Assembly (NCBI GenBank): GCA_964639245.1
Contig: CAZXCU010000001.1
Span: forward strand, 372,001 to 436,000
Source: SB15 sp964639245
GTDB lineage: Bacteria; Chloroflexota; Anaerolineae; Aggregatilineales; J027
Direction of reading: 5' to 3'
Length of the DNA: 64,000 bases
A program made the position numbers and the translations under genes. The notes below the pieces were generated by a model, which worked only from the letters and a program-made list of their open reading frames with translations, had not been told where the DNA came from and did no database searches. How positions within the stretch are numbered: the first letter of the stretch is position 1; every line of letters starts with the position of its first letter. Shown one piece after another: positions 1 to 8,845 of this stretch.

Positions 1-1
1 C

Positions 2-295
2 GACATGCTTAATTCGCTAGATTCGGGCAAACAGCCATTTGAGTCTTTTTATGATGGCTACGTGGTCAACTGCATCATTGACGCGGCGTATCGGTCTGCC
101 CAGACCAAACAATGGGAAAAAGTGCAGTTAGAGGATTGGCGCGGCTCGGAAGATGCTGAAGCGGGGGTTTTGCTGCGCGATTACGATGACCAGCACTTCC
201 TGATTAAAGAAGAAAAAATGCCAGACGGCGCAACCAAGCTGATTCTCAAGGAAAAAGTCGGCGGTAAAGTTATTCAGAAAGTTGTGCCTGCGTAA
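2..295 (+). CDS. Gfo/Idh/MocA-family oxidoreductase, C-terminal end (5' truncated by window edge)
   Basis: The frame is open to the left edge: the codon before the first visible ATG is a sense codon (Asp), so only about the last 97 residues are seen. The stretch FYDGYVVNCIIDAAYRS followed by a short basic and acidic tail resembles the C-terminal end of NAD(P)-dependent sugar dehydrogenases of the Gfo/Idh/MocA family, where a late helix ends in a similar way. The Rossmann domain and catalytic residues are outside the window, so substrate cannot be read. The ROK kinase gene starts 1 base after its stop codon, which suggests one operon for sugar catabolism. Family call is moderate because the diagnostic N-terminal domain is missing. 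Confidence 0.6.
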   Translation, partial: DMLNSLDSGKQPFESFYDGYVVNCIIDAAYRSAQTKQWEKVQLEDWRGSEDAEAGVLLRDYDDQHFLIKEEKMPDGATKLILKEKVGGKVIQKVVPA

Positions 296-296
296 T

Positions 297-1256
297 ATGT
301 ACATCGGCATTGATTTAGGCGGTACGAAAATTGCCGCCGCCCTCTTAAACAGCAGCGCCGAGACCGTCATCCTGACGCGGACGATTCCAACACAGGCGCA
401 TGAAGGGCCAGACACTGTTTTGCAACGCATCGCGGGCTTGATTCGGGAAGTGTGCCAGAGTGCGAATATCTCCCTGAGCGAAATTCAGGGGATTGGTTTG
501 GGGGTGCCTGCCACACTGGATTTTGAACGGGGTGTGACCTTCCTGATGCCGAATTTGCCCGGCGCGTGGTACGAAAAGCCGGTAGTCGCCATTTTGGAAC
601 AAGCGCTCAACCGTCCGGTGCATTTAATCAATGATGCACGGGCGTTCACGCTTGCCGAAGCAACCTTAGGCGCGGGGCGGGGAGCGCATACCGTCGCATG
701 TTTTACGTTGGGAACAGGCATTGGCGGCGGAATTGCAATTGGCGGACAACTTCATCTGGGGCTTTCCGGTGCGGCGGGTGAATTTGGACATCAGACGATT
801 GATATGTATGGTACGCCGGATGGGAGCGGCAATGCGGGTGGTTGGGAAGGCTACGCCAGCGGCCCGGCAATTGCAGCGATGGGGGTGAAGGCGGTGATGC
901 AAGGCATTACCACCAGAATTGGCGAATTGGTCAATTTTGATCTCAACCGCATCACCCCCGAAACCATCATGCAAGCAGCGGAACAGGGCGATGCGCTGGC
1001 AAAGGATATTTTAGACCGTGCCGGATTTTACTTGGGAACGGGCATTTCCAACGTGATTATCATTCTCAGCCCGAATCGGGTTGTCATTGGCGGGGGGGTA
1101 GCGAAATTAGGCGAGTGGATTATGAAGCCCATCATGCAGACGATTCACGCTCGCTGCCACACCGTCCCATTAGATCAATTGGAAATTGTGCAGGCGGCAT
1201 TGGGCAATGAGGCGGGCATGATTGGCGCGGCGTTATGGGCATGGCAAAAATCATGA
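297..1256 (+). CDS. ROK-family sugar kinase, atypical zinc site
   Basis: A 319-residue protein of normal ROK length (about 300-320). The N-terminal phosphate-binding motif IGIDLGGTKIAAALL and the second ATP motif around TLGTGIGGGIA are clear, and NDARA carries the expected catalytic Asp. ROK enzymes phosphorylate hexoses or N-acetyl-amino sugars in the cytosol. Most ROK proteins carry a CxCGxxGCxE zinc site after a GH pair. Here the GH is present (GEFGHQ) but the following stretch, about bases 789-857, has no cysteine and ends in WEGYASG. I start at ATG 297 because the reading frame's earlier TTG (282) lies inside the upstream gene. It sits 1 base after the dehydrogenase stop. Specific sugar unknown. 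Confidence 0.88.
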   Translation: MYIGIDLGGTKIAAALLNSSAETVILTRTIPTQAHEGPDTVLQRIAGLIREVCQSANISLSEIQGIGLGVPATLDFERGVTFLMPNLPGAWYEKPVVAILEQALNRPVHLINDARAFTLAEATLGAGRGAHTVACFTLGTGIGGGIAIGGQLHLGLSGAAGEFGHQTIDMYGTPDGSGNAGGWEGYASGPAIAAMGVKAVMQGITTRIGELVNFDLNRITPETIMQAAEQGDALAKDILDRAGFYLGTGISNVIIILSPNRVVIGGGVAKLGEWIMKPIMQTIHARCHTVPLDQLEIVQAALGNEAGMIGAALWAWQKS

Positions 1257-1270
1257 GGTATTTATTTAAC

Positions 1271-1297
1271 GGACGGAATGTATTCCGTCCCTACACG
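1271..1297. repeat. Palindromic intergenic repeat, copy 1
   Basis: GGACGGAA, four spacer bases and TTCCGTCC form a perfect 8-bp palindrome followed by CTACA. Read on the minus strand this is TGTAGGGACGGAA..., matching the outer consensus TGTAGGG(G/A)CG of the copies near 2702, 30872 and 39806. It lies between the ROK kinase and the FAD oxidoreductase and probably folds into a hairpin in RNA. Confidence 0.5.
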
Positions 1298-1343
1298 GTA
1301 GAGACCCTATATAGGATGTCCGTTTCTCAAGAAAGGGTAAATC

Positions 1344-2654
<1,311 letters not shown>

Positions 2655-2701
2655 TATGGGGGAAGTGGATGGCACGCCAAGGCTATCCCTATATTTTATT
2701 C

Positions 2702-2726
2702 TGTAGGGGCGTGATACATCGCGCCC
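2702..2726. repeat. Palindromic intergenic repeat, copy 2
   Basis: TGTAGGGGCG, TGATACATC, GCGCCC: inverted repeat with the same outer bases as the other copies in this window. It lies in the 139-base gap between the FAD oxidoreductase and the SIS-domain gene. Confidence 0.45.
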
Positions 2727-2793
2727 GCGAAACTAGATCCGTTTTATTTTATTAATCTGTACTATCACGTCCATTGAAGGAGCAACTATATCA

Positions 2794-3567
2794 GTGAACG
2801 CAGCACTCAAATTTATGCACGCCGCGCAAGGGCTGCTGGACAAAATTCAAGCCACCCAACAGCCCAATATTGAACAAGCCGCCCAGATTTGCACCGACTC
2901 CATTTTACAGGGTGGATTGGTTCATCTTTTTGGGACAGGGCATTCGCGGATTCCGGTGGAGGAAATGTTCCCCCGTCATGGCAGTTTTCCCGGTTTTCAT
3001 CCGATTGTCGAACTTTCGATGACCTTTCATAACCCGGTGGTCGGCGCGAATGGACAGCGCCAAGCCATGTTGATTGAAAAAATGGAAGGCTTAGGCGAAA
3101 CGATTCTGCAAAATTTTGTTTTTCGTCCTTACGACAGCTTTTTAATTTTTTCTAACAGTGGTGTGAACAATGTGGTGATGGATGTCGCCATCGGTGCAAA
3201 AGCACGCGGGATGAAAGTCATGAGCGTGGTTTCTCTGGAGCATTGTTTAGCCACGCTGCCCAAACATGCTTCTCAGAAACGCCTACCGGATGTGTGCGAT
3301 GTGACGATTGATAACTGTACTCCGGCGGGCGATTCGATGGTCACAATTGAAGGTTTGGATTATCCCGTTTCGCCGGGGTCAACGCTGGCGTATGCAGTCA
3401 TTGTCAACGCGATGAAAGCTGCGATTGCTGAAAAATTGACTCAGGCAGGCCACCCGCCGCTTGTTTTGACCAGCAGTGTGTTGATAGGCAGCGAAAAATC
3501 CGCCGAAATTTTCGAGCGCACCTATGACGATTATCGGGCGCGAGTCGCCAAGGTGTACGGCGGATGA
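2794..3567 (+). CDS. SIS-domain sugar isomerase-like protein
   Basis: A 257-residue SIS (sugar isomerase) domain protein. The segment LVHLFGTGHSRIPVEEMF matches the phosphosugar-binding loop of the family, and FLIFSNSGVNNVVMDVA with later KVMSVVSLEH gives the Ser-rich loop and next strand. SIS proteins of this length often bind or isomerise phosphorylated amino sugars and resemble the UPF0309 group. I accept a GTG start at 2794 because GAAGGAG lies at 2776-2782, 11 bases upstream, and homologous sequence begins near there. The stop overlaps the SDR start by 4 bases (ATGA), so the two are probably translationally coupled. Next to a ROK kinase, an N-acetylhexosamine or similar phosphosugar is a reasonable guess, not shown. 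Confidence 0.85.
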   Translation: MNAALKFMHAAQGLLDKIQATQQPNIEQAAQICTDSILQGGLVHLFGTGHSRIPVEEMFPRHGSFPGFHPIVELSMTFHNPVVGANGQRQAMLIEKMEGLGETILQNFVFRPYDSFLIFSNSGVNNVVMDVAIGAKARGMKVMSVVSLEHCLATLPKHASQKRLPDVCDVTIDNCTPAGDSMVTIEGLDYPVSPGSTLAYAVIVNAMKAAIAEKLTQAGHPPLVLTSSVLIGSEKSAEIFERTYDDYRARVAKVYGG

Positions 3568-4340
3568 AGCGGCTACAGGGCAAAGTTGCCATTGTGACCG
3601 GCGCGGCGAGTGGCATTAGCAAAGCCGTTGCGTTGCGCTTCGCTGCCGAGGGTGCATCCGTTGCTGCTTTTGATGTGAATGAAACGGGACTCGCGGAAAC
3701 CGTCAGCGAAATTCAACAGGCGGGTGGGCAAGCCAGCGCGATTCTAGTGAATGTAGCTGAGTCTCAGCAGGTACAAAATGCGATTCAACAAGTCAAAAAC
3801 ACCTATGGCAAACTCGATATTGTCTTTAACGGTGTGGGCTTAAGCGGACGGCGGTGGGGCGATGGCCCGATTCATGAATGTACCGAAGAAGCGTGGGAAA
3901 AAGTCATCAACATCAACCTGACCAGTATGTTTTTGATGTGTAAATATACCGTCCCGTTGCTGCTGGAAAATGGCGGGGGTTCGGTGATCAATCTGTCGTC
4001 TGTGTTAGCACTGGTTGGCGGGGATGAAGATTTTTACACCCATGGGTATGCTGCGAGCAAAAGTGGCATTATTGGCCTTTCGCGGGGGATGGCAGCCTAT
4101 TATGCGCCACAAAATCTCCGCGTCAATGTCATTGCCGCAGGGCTGATTGCTACACCGATGAGTCAACGCGCCCAAACCAATCCCCATATTTTGGCACGCC
4201 TCAAGCAACTCCAGCCCCTCACGGGTGCGATGGGTTTGCCGGAGGATATTGCCGGTGCAGCCGCTTATTTTGCCTCAGACGATGCCAAATTTGTAACAGG
4301 TGTGGTGTTGCCTGTAGATGGCGGTTGGACGGTGCATTAA
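3564..4340 (+). CDS. Short-chain dehydrogenase/reductase (SDR)
   Basis: A 258-residue classical SDR. The cofactor motif is VTGAASGISKAVA (the usual final Gly of TGxxxGxG is Ser), followed by FDVNETG, where Asp after the second strand favours NAD(H). The catalytic Ser is in VINLSSV and the YxxxK pair in HGYAASKSG; the C-terminus VLPVDGGWT is standard. Such enzymes oxidise sugar or polyol hydroxyls. The start overlaps the SIS gene stop by 4 bases. Within this cluster it likely handles one redox step in the same pathway as the Gfo/Idh/MocA and FAD enzymes, but the substrate cannot be read from sequence. Confidence 0.9.
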   Translation: MKRLQGKVAIVTGAASGISKAVALRFAAEGASVAAFDVNETGLAETVSEIQQAGGQASAILVNVAESQQVQNAIQQVKNTYGKLDIVFNGVGLSGRRWGDGPIHECTEEAWEKVININLTSMFLMCKYTVPLLLENGGGSVINLSSVLALVGGDEDFYTHGYAASKSGIIGLSRGMAAYYAPQNLRVNVIAAGLIATPMSQRAQTNPHILARLKQLQPLTGAMGLPEDIAGAAAYFASDDAKFVTGVVLPVDGGWTVH

Positions 4341-4405
4341 AGTAGATGGTTTTTAGGTATTGGTTTTTAGTATTCTTTTTAAACTAATGACTAAAAACTA
4401 ATAAT
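4341..4405. repeat. AT-rich inverted repeat around TTTTTAGT
   Basis: The 88-base gap contains GGTTTTTAG twice and an inverted ACTAAAAAC, giving a possible hairpin with TTTTTAGT (about 4363-4370) pairing ACTAAAAA (about 4390-4397). It sits before the MetE-like gene, whose own ribosome-binding site AAGGAA is at 4417-4422. Either a dispersed repeat or a weak terminator. Confidence 0.3.
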
Positions 4406-4428
4406 TTCATTCAACTTAAGGAACAAAT

Positions 4429-5451
4429 ATGACAACTCAACTTCTCCCCACCAGCGTTATTGGCTCATATGCGTGGCCCGGCTGGTTGCATCAGGCGCTA
4501 GCAGCCGCCCAAAATGAAACCTTCGGCGAAGACGACATGCGCGAAGCCCAGAATGACGCGGTAGACATGGCGATTCGTGATCAAGAGGATGCAGGCGTGG
4601 ACATCATCACCGACGGTGAAATGCGGCGGGTCGGTTTTTTTACCGCCGAATTTTACGGGCATATGACGGGGATTGAGGAACAATCTGCCCGTCGCCGGAG
4701 TGGTGTTGCCGGACATGATCAGCGCGAAAGTTACGTGGCGGTTGCACCATTGGCCTCCCCTGATGGGCTTGGCTTGGTTGAGGAATTTGAATACGCCCGC
4801 ACCCGTACCACCCGTCCCCTAAAAATGCCCTGTCCCGGCCCGTTCACGCTGGCGGGACGCATCCAGCCCGGCGCAATTTATAAAAATCGCATGGACGTGG
4901 CGTATGCGCTGGCGGAAATCGTCAATGCGGAATTAAAAGCGCTGGTTGCGGCAGGGGTGGATTTTATCCAGCTAGACGAACCTTCCTACGCAGTACATGC
5001 CAGTTCGCCACAGGAATTTGTGAAGCTGTTCAATACGGCAGTCGCAGGGGTCAAGGCCAAAATCAGTGTGCATATGTGTTTTGGCAATTTTGTAGGCCGT
5101 CCGGTTGCCAAACGAACCTACCACCCGCTTTTCCCGTATATTCTGGACATGCACGCCGACCAATTTGCCCTCGAATTTGCCAACCGCGAACTTTCTGAAA
5201 TTGATTTGTGGCAGCAGTTCCCGAATGATAAGGAACTCGCGGCAGGGCTGGTGGATGTCAAAAATTATTACATTGAAACACCGGAAGATGTGGCAGAACG
5301 GATCCGCGCTGCCGTCACCTATGTTTCGCCGGAAAAACTGACCATTACGCCGGACTGCGGTTTTAGCCAGACGGCACGCTGGGCGGCTCGTGCCAAACTC
5401 AAAGCGATGGTCGCAGGTACAAAAATTGTCCGCAAAGAATTAGAAGGATAA
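4429..5451 (+). CDS. MetE-like (cobalamin-independent methionine synthase family) protein
   Basis: A 340-residue protein matching the C-terminal catalytic barrel of cobalamin-independent methionine synthase, about half the length of full MetE, so it lacks the N-terminal duplicate barrel. Visible family features: GSYAWPGWL at the start, ITDGEMRR, LKMPCPGPFTLAGR, DFIQLDEPSYA, then HMCFGN (His and Cys zinc ligands), LEFANRE (Glu) and TPDCGFSQT (final Cys ligand). The zinc site is therefore complete. Short MetE-like proteins transfer methyl or other groups to thiols, or act on uncommon substrates. It is 3 bases upstream of a phosphotriesterase-family gene, in a sugar cluster, so a role in methionine synthesis itself is not the obvious reading. 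Confidence 0.82.
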   Translation: MTTQLLPTSVIGSYAWPGWLHQALAAAQNETFGEDDMREAQNDAVDMAIRDQEDAGVDIITDGEMRRVGFFTAEFYGHMTGIEEQSARRRSGVAGHDQRESYVAVAPLASPDGLGLVEEFEYARTRTTRPLKMPCPGPFTLAGRIQPGAIYKNRMDVAYALAEIVNAELKALVAAGVDFIQLDEPSYAVHASSPQEFVKLFNTAVAGVKAKISVHMCFGNFVGRPVAKRTYHPLFPYILDMHADQFALEFANRELSEIDLWQQFPNDKELAAGLVDVKNYYIETPEDVAERIRAAVTYVSPEKLTITPDCGFSQTARWAARAKLKAMVAGTKIVRKELEG

Positions 5452-5454
5452 ATC

Positions 5455-6360
5455 ATGCCATTTGTTCGCACCGTTTTAGGCGATCTTGACCCAGCCCAAT
5501 TGGGGTTCACCCACATGCACGAACATCTCATCACCAACCCGCCGGTGGGCATGTTGGATGAGGATTTCACCATGAACAGTCAGGATGCTGCTCTGACTGA
5601 ATTACGCTCTTTGTACGAAGTCGGGGGGCGCACACTGGTAGAAATGACTCCCCTTGATTATGGACGTAACCCGCAAGTTCTCCGGGATGTATCCGAACAA
5701 AGCGGTGTGCATGTGGTGATGGTCACCGGGTATATGAAGGAACAATTTTGCGCGCCACACATTCAAGATTTATCCATCAACCAAATTACGGAAAATCTGG
5801 TGCGGGATGTGCTGGAGGGCGAAAACGGGGTGAAGGCAGGGGTGATTAAAGCATCATCAAGTTTGAATGAAATTACCTCCAATGAAGAAAAAGCCCTCCG
5901 TGCCGCCGCCCGCGCTCATTTAGAAACCGGCGCGCTGATTTCTACCCACACCGAAGCCGGAACAATGTGCTTGGAACAGGTCGAAATTTTCAAATCCGAA
6001 GGGGTTTCGCCGGAACGCATTTTAATCGGGCATACTGACCGCAATCTGGATTGGGAGATGCACCTTGCGCTAGCAAACACGGGAGTAACACTGGGGTATG
6101 ACCAGATTAGCAAAACGAAATATTATCCCGATGCGAAGCGTCTCGATTTTTTGGTCAAAATGGTCGAAGCTGGCTTTGAAAAACAGGTGTGTATTGCATG
6201 TGATTTAGGGCGCAAGTCCAACCGTCTGAGTTATGACGGCGCACCCGGTTTGCGGTATCTGCTGGCGGAATTTGTGCCGATGATGCAGGCACGCGACTTA
6301 AACCCCGATGTTTTTCTGGTAGAAACGCCGATGCGTTTGCTGCCGTTTGGCAAGGCGTAA
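5455..6360 (+). CDS. Phosphotriesterase-family metal-dependent hydrolase
   Basis: A 301-residue amidohydrolase-superfamily protein. The metal ligands of the phosphotriesterase family can all be placed: HMHEHL near residue 20 (HxH), GVIKAS (the bridging Lys), STHTEAG (His), LIGHTDR (His) and ACDLGRKS (Asp). Relatives are lactonases, phosphotriesterases and phospho-sugar lactonases. It follows the MetE-like gene by 3 bases, so the two are almost certainly co-transcribed. In a cluster with sugar dehydrogenases a lactonase step is a natural proposal, since dehydrogenases of the Gfo/Idh/MocA kind often make lactones, but this is inference. Confidence 0.87.
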   Translation: MPFVRTVLGDLDPAQLGFTHMHEHLITNPPVGMLDEDFTMNSQDAALTELRSLYEVGGRTLVEMTPLDYGRNPQVLRDVSEQSGVHVVMVTGYMKEQFCAPHIQDLSINQITENLVRDVLEGENGVKAGVIKASSSLNEITSNEEKALRAAARAHLETGALISTHTEAGTMCLEQVEIFKSEGVSPERILIGHTDRNLDWEMHLALANTGVTLGYDQISKTKYYPDAKRLDFLVKMVEAGFEKQVCIACDLGRKSNRLSYDGAPGLRYLLAEFVPMMQARDLNPDVFLVETPMRLLPFGKA

Positions 6361-6363
6361 ATT

Positions 6364-6903
6364 TTATATAGGGCGCGCCTCTTTGATGAAGCCGAGCCGT
6401 TCTAAGATTCGTTCAGCAACTTTTTGCACATTTTCATCTTCGTGCAGCACGGCGGTCAGGAGTTCGGCTTCAAAAATTTGACGGTTCAGGCGGGGGATGG
6501 CGTTGAGGAGGATGGTTTCGCGGACAAGTTTGTTCTGGGTGGTCAGCGCCACAATCAGCCCGCGAATCGCCTCGCCACTCCCGATAGCTGCCAGCACCCG
6601 CACAACCGATTCTTTGACCTGGCAGTTGGCATCTTGCAGCGCTTTGAGCAACCCACGCACGGCTTCCCGACTGCCGATTGCACCGAGCGCATAAACTGCC
6701 GCTTGCTGCGATTCCATATCGACTTGGGTATCTACCAACACGGCGGTCAGCGCTTGAACGGCAACGACACTTTGTTGGCTGATATGTTTGAGGGAAGCCA
6801 CAATGCGCTGCCGCAACTCTTTATCCTCATGTTGTTGGAGCGCTTCTAACAGACCCACCACAGCGGATTCATATTCAATTTCAAGGCGTGTTTCGGCTAC
6901 CAT
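6364..6903 (-). CDS. HEAT-repeat protein
   Basis: A 179-residue soluble protein built from repeated helical pairs. At least four repeats with the pattern AVRGLLKALQDANCQVKESVV are visible, resembling HEAT/PBS-lyase repeats (VxxLIxALxDxxxxVR). These make curved helical scaffolds for protein contacts; no catalytic motif is visible. I start at ATG 6903; the frame extends to a TTG at 6921, but the ATG is followed by the natural opening VAETRLEIEYES. It is convergent with the phosphotriesterase gene, with only 3 bases between the stop codons, and is not part of that operon. Partner unknown. Confidence 0.75.
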   Translation of the reverse strand: MVAETRLEIEYESAVVGLLEALQQHEDKELRQRIVASLKHISQQSVVAVQALTAVLVDTQVDMESQQAAVYALGAIGSREAVRGLLKALQDANCQVKESVVRVLAAIGSGEAIRGLIVALTTQNKLVRETILLNAIPRLNRQIFEAELLTAVLHEDENVQKVAERILERLGFIKEARPI

Positions 6904-7125
6904 GTCATTCTGCCTATACAATTTTCACAAAGTATACCGCACGATGACAAGCAATAGATGAAATCTTAATCCAACCTATAAACTCATCATTTATGATCTC
7001 AAGGATTGGTATACATCTAACAATATTAGAAGGGCTGATTTGTTAAAATCCAAATTTTAACGATTCTTTACAACTTTCAAACGGATTTCACATCTTCATC
7101 CGTGTTCAAGAGCATAAAATTAGGT

Positions 7126-7131
7126 TATGAT
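7126..7131 (+). promoter_or_regulatory. Possible -10 box upstream of the exopolysaccharide arm
   Basis: TATGAT in the 411-base gap between the HEAT-repeat and Wzz-like genes. The gap is otherwise AT-rich with no open frame of interest. A matching -35 box is not clear. Confidence 0.3.
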
Positions 7132-7264
7132 ACGCTTCATTGTTTTGATAGCAAAGACTCATAACGGCAAACTTTCTGCCTATCTGCCTGTGTGAGATAG
7201 GGTTTTTGTTGGGTGACTAACAGGCGTAGGGTATTTGCATTTTTAATTTTGGGGCAGTTTCCAT

Positions 7265-7270
7265 TAGAAT
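7265..7270 (+). promoter_or_regulatory. Candidate -10 box for the Wzz-GGDEF gene
   Basis: TAGAAT about 45 bases before ATG 7315. The same hexamer, in extended form, precedes several other genes in this window. GAGGAG at 7295-7300 supplies the ribosome-binding site, with a rather long spacing of 14 bases. Confidence 0.4.
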
Positions 7271-7314
7271 AGAAAACTGTATCTCCATAGTGTTGAGGAG
7301 TCGTAGTAGCGTTC

Positions 7315-8832
7315 ATGGAACTTAGACAGTATCTGAATATCCTCTTACGACGGTGGTGGGTGATTCTTCCCCTGATGTTTATTTCGCTGACAGGCTCCCT
7401 TGTGTTTGCCTATTCACGAACACCTATCTACGAGTCTAGCTCCCGCTATGTCACGACTTTAGGTTCAAATGTGACCAGCACAACGGATTCCACAATTTTT
7501 GCGGTGGATACCCTGACGGGACGGCAACGTATTTTTGTAACCTATTGTGAAATCCTTATCAGTGATCGGGTACGCCAGCAGGTCTACACCTTGCTTGGTT
7601 TAGATGCTACCGATAAAGAAACCGCCAAAATGCTGTCCAAATATAAGGTGGTGTGCGCGAACCTGCCCGAAACCAATGTGTTGCTGCTGACCGTACAGGG
7701 AAAATCCCCCGTCTTAGTAACGCGCATGAATGAGGCGATTGGGCTGGTGGGGATGGGGGAGGCCAATCGGCTATTTCCGTTTTTCCCCTTAGAGCGTTTG
7801 GATGTGGTTTTTCTGGAAGACAAACCCGTGTCGCCTCAATATATCCAGGTAGGTGCCTTGGGCGGGGTGTTTGGCCTGATTGTGGGTGTAACTTCTGCCT
7901 TGATGATGGAATATTTGCGCCGTCCATCTGAACGGATCGCGGAAATGTCCATTCGCAACCTTGAAATTGGGATTTACAACGAACGCTATTTCCGTCAGCG
8001 TTTTGCCGAAGAACTCAACCGGGCAAGTATCCGAATGCGGCCTATCTGTATGGCGGTTCTGAAGCTAAGGCCAAACGAGGACTTCCCGTTAATTCCCGAA
8101 GCCTCTCAAAAGGTGTTAATTCGCGGCGCGGCGCTACGCTTGGATGACAACATCGGGCAGGGAAATATGGTCGCATTTTTGCGCGGGATGACCTTTGGGA
8201 TTTTGTTGGCGGAAATGCCCGGCGAAGAAGCGGTCAATGTTATCAATCGGTTGCATATCGCTATGCGTTCCCAACCATTTGCATCAGAAGATGGGTTTAT
8301 CACGAACTTTAGTGCCAATAGTGGTGTGGTTGCCAGCAGTGGAAGTTTGCTTGGTTTTAACGATATGTACGACAAAGCGATGGAAGCGCTGCGGGTGGCT
8401 GAACAAAACGGGGAAAATACCGTCCATTTGATTAATGCCACGCCACCGCCCTTCCTTTCTACCCAAGAAACCCAGCAGGTGGATTTGACCTCCCCCAAAG
8501 CGGCAGCCTTTACAGCCTTTAGCGAGTCCGATGATTATGGGGGATGGGGTTTGGAAGATGATGCCCCGCCTGCCAAAACGACGGGCAAATCTAGCCGTGC
8601 GGCGGCGAAAACCAAAACCTTGGACGACAATGCCCCAACCGTGACACTGGAATCGAGTGGGAATCTTGAAACATTGTTGGATCTGGCGGATGAAATCGCC
8701 CGTCCCGAACCAGACTCGTTGGGGGACACAGAAGAGAAAAAACGCGAAGATTTGCGCTCTATTCGCCGCAACGCCAATAACAGTTTGCTGCGTCGTTTGA
8801 CCGATAAAGAAACAACCAAATCAGACGAGTAG
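7315..8832 (+). CDS. Wzz-type chain-length protein fused to a degenerate GGDEF-like domain
   Basis: A 505-residue inner-membrane protein. Residues 1-35 give the Wzz opening (RRWWVILPLMFISLTGS, first membrane helix), followed by an extracytoplasmic part and a second helix near 177-200 preceded by the Pro motif KPVSPQY. No tyrosine-kinase domain follows. Instead residues about 215-373 fit a GGDEF fold: IGIYNERYFRQRF takes the place of the usual GLYNRRYF, and YDKAMEALRVAEQNGEN takes the place of the closing A-D-x-A-L-Y-x-A-K. The signature is replaced by LRGMTF near residues 289-294, so the active-site Asp/Glu are lost. The tail is a disordered acidic/basic linker. Role: control of polysaccharide chain length, with the added domain probably a regulatory pseudo-enzyme. 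Confidence 0.78.
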   Translation: MELRQYLNILLRRWWVILPLMFISLTGSLVFAYSRTPIYESSSRYVTTLGSNVTSTTDSTIFAVDTLTGRQRIFVTYCEILISDRVRQQVYTLLGLDATDKETAKMLSKYKVVCANLPETNVLLLTVQGKSPVLVTRMNEAIGLVGMGEANRLFPFFPLERLDVVFLEDKPVSPQYIQVGALGGVFGLIVGVTSALMMEYLRRPSERIAEMSIRNLEIGIYNERYFRQRFAEELNRASIRMRPICMAVLKLRPNEDFPLIPEASQKVLIRGAALRLDDNIGQGNMVAFLRGMTFGILLAEMPGEEAVNVINRLHIAMRSQPFASEDGFITNFSANSGVVASSGSLLGFNDMYDKAMEALRVAEQNGENTVHLINATPPPFLSTQETQQVDLTSPKAAAFTAFSESDDYGGWGLEDDAPPAKTTGKSSRAAAKTKTLDDNAPTVTLESSGNLETLLDLADEIARPEPDSLGDTEEKKREDLRSIRRNANNSLLRRLTDKETTKSDE

Positions 8833-8845
8833 ATCGGAGCGTTTC

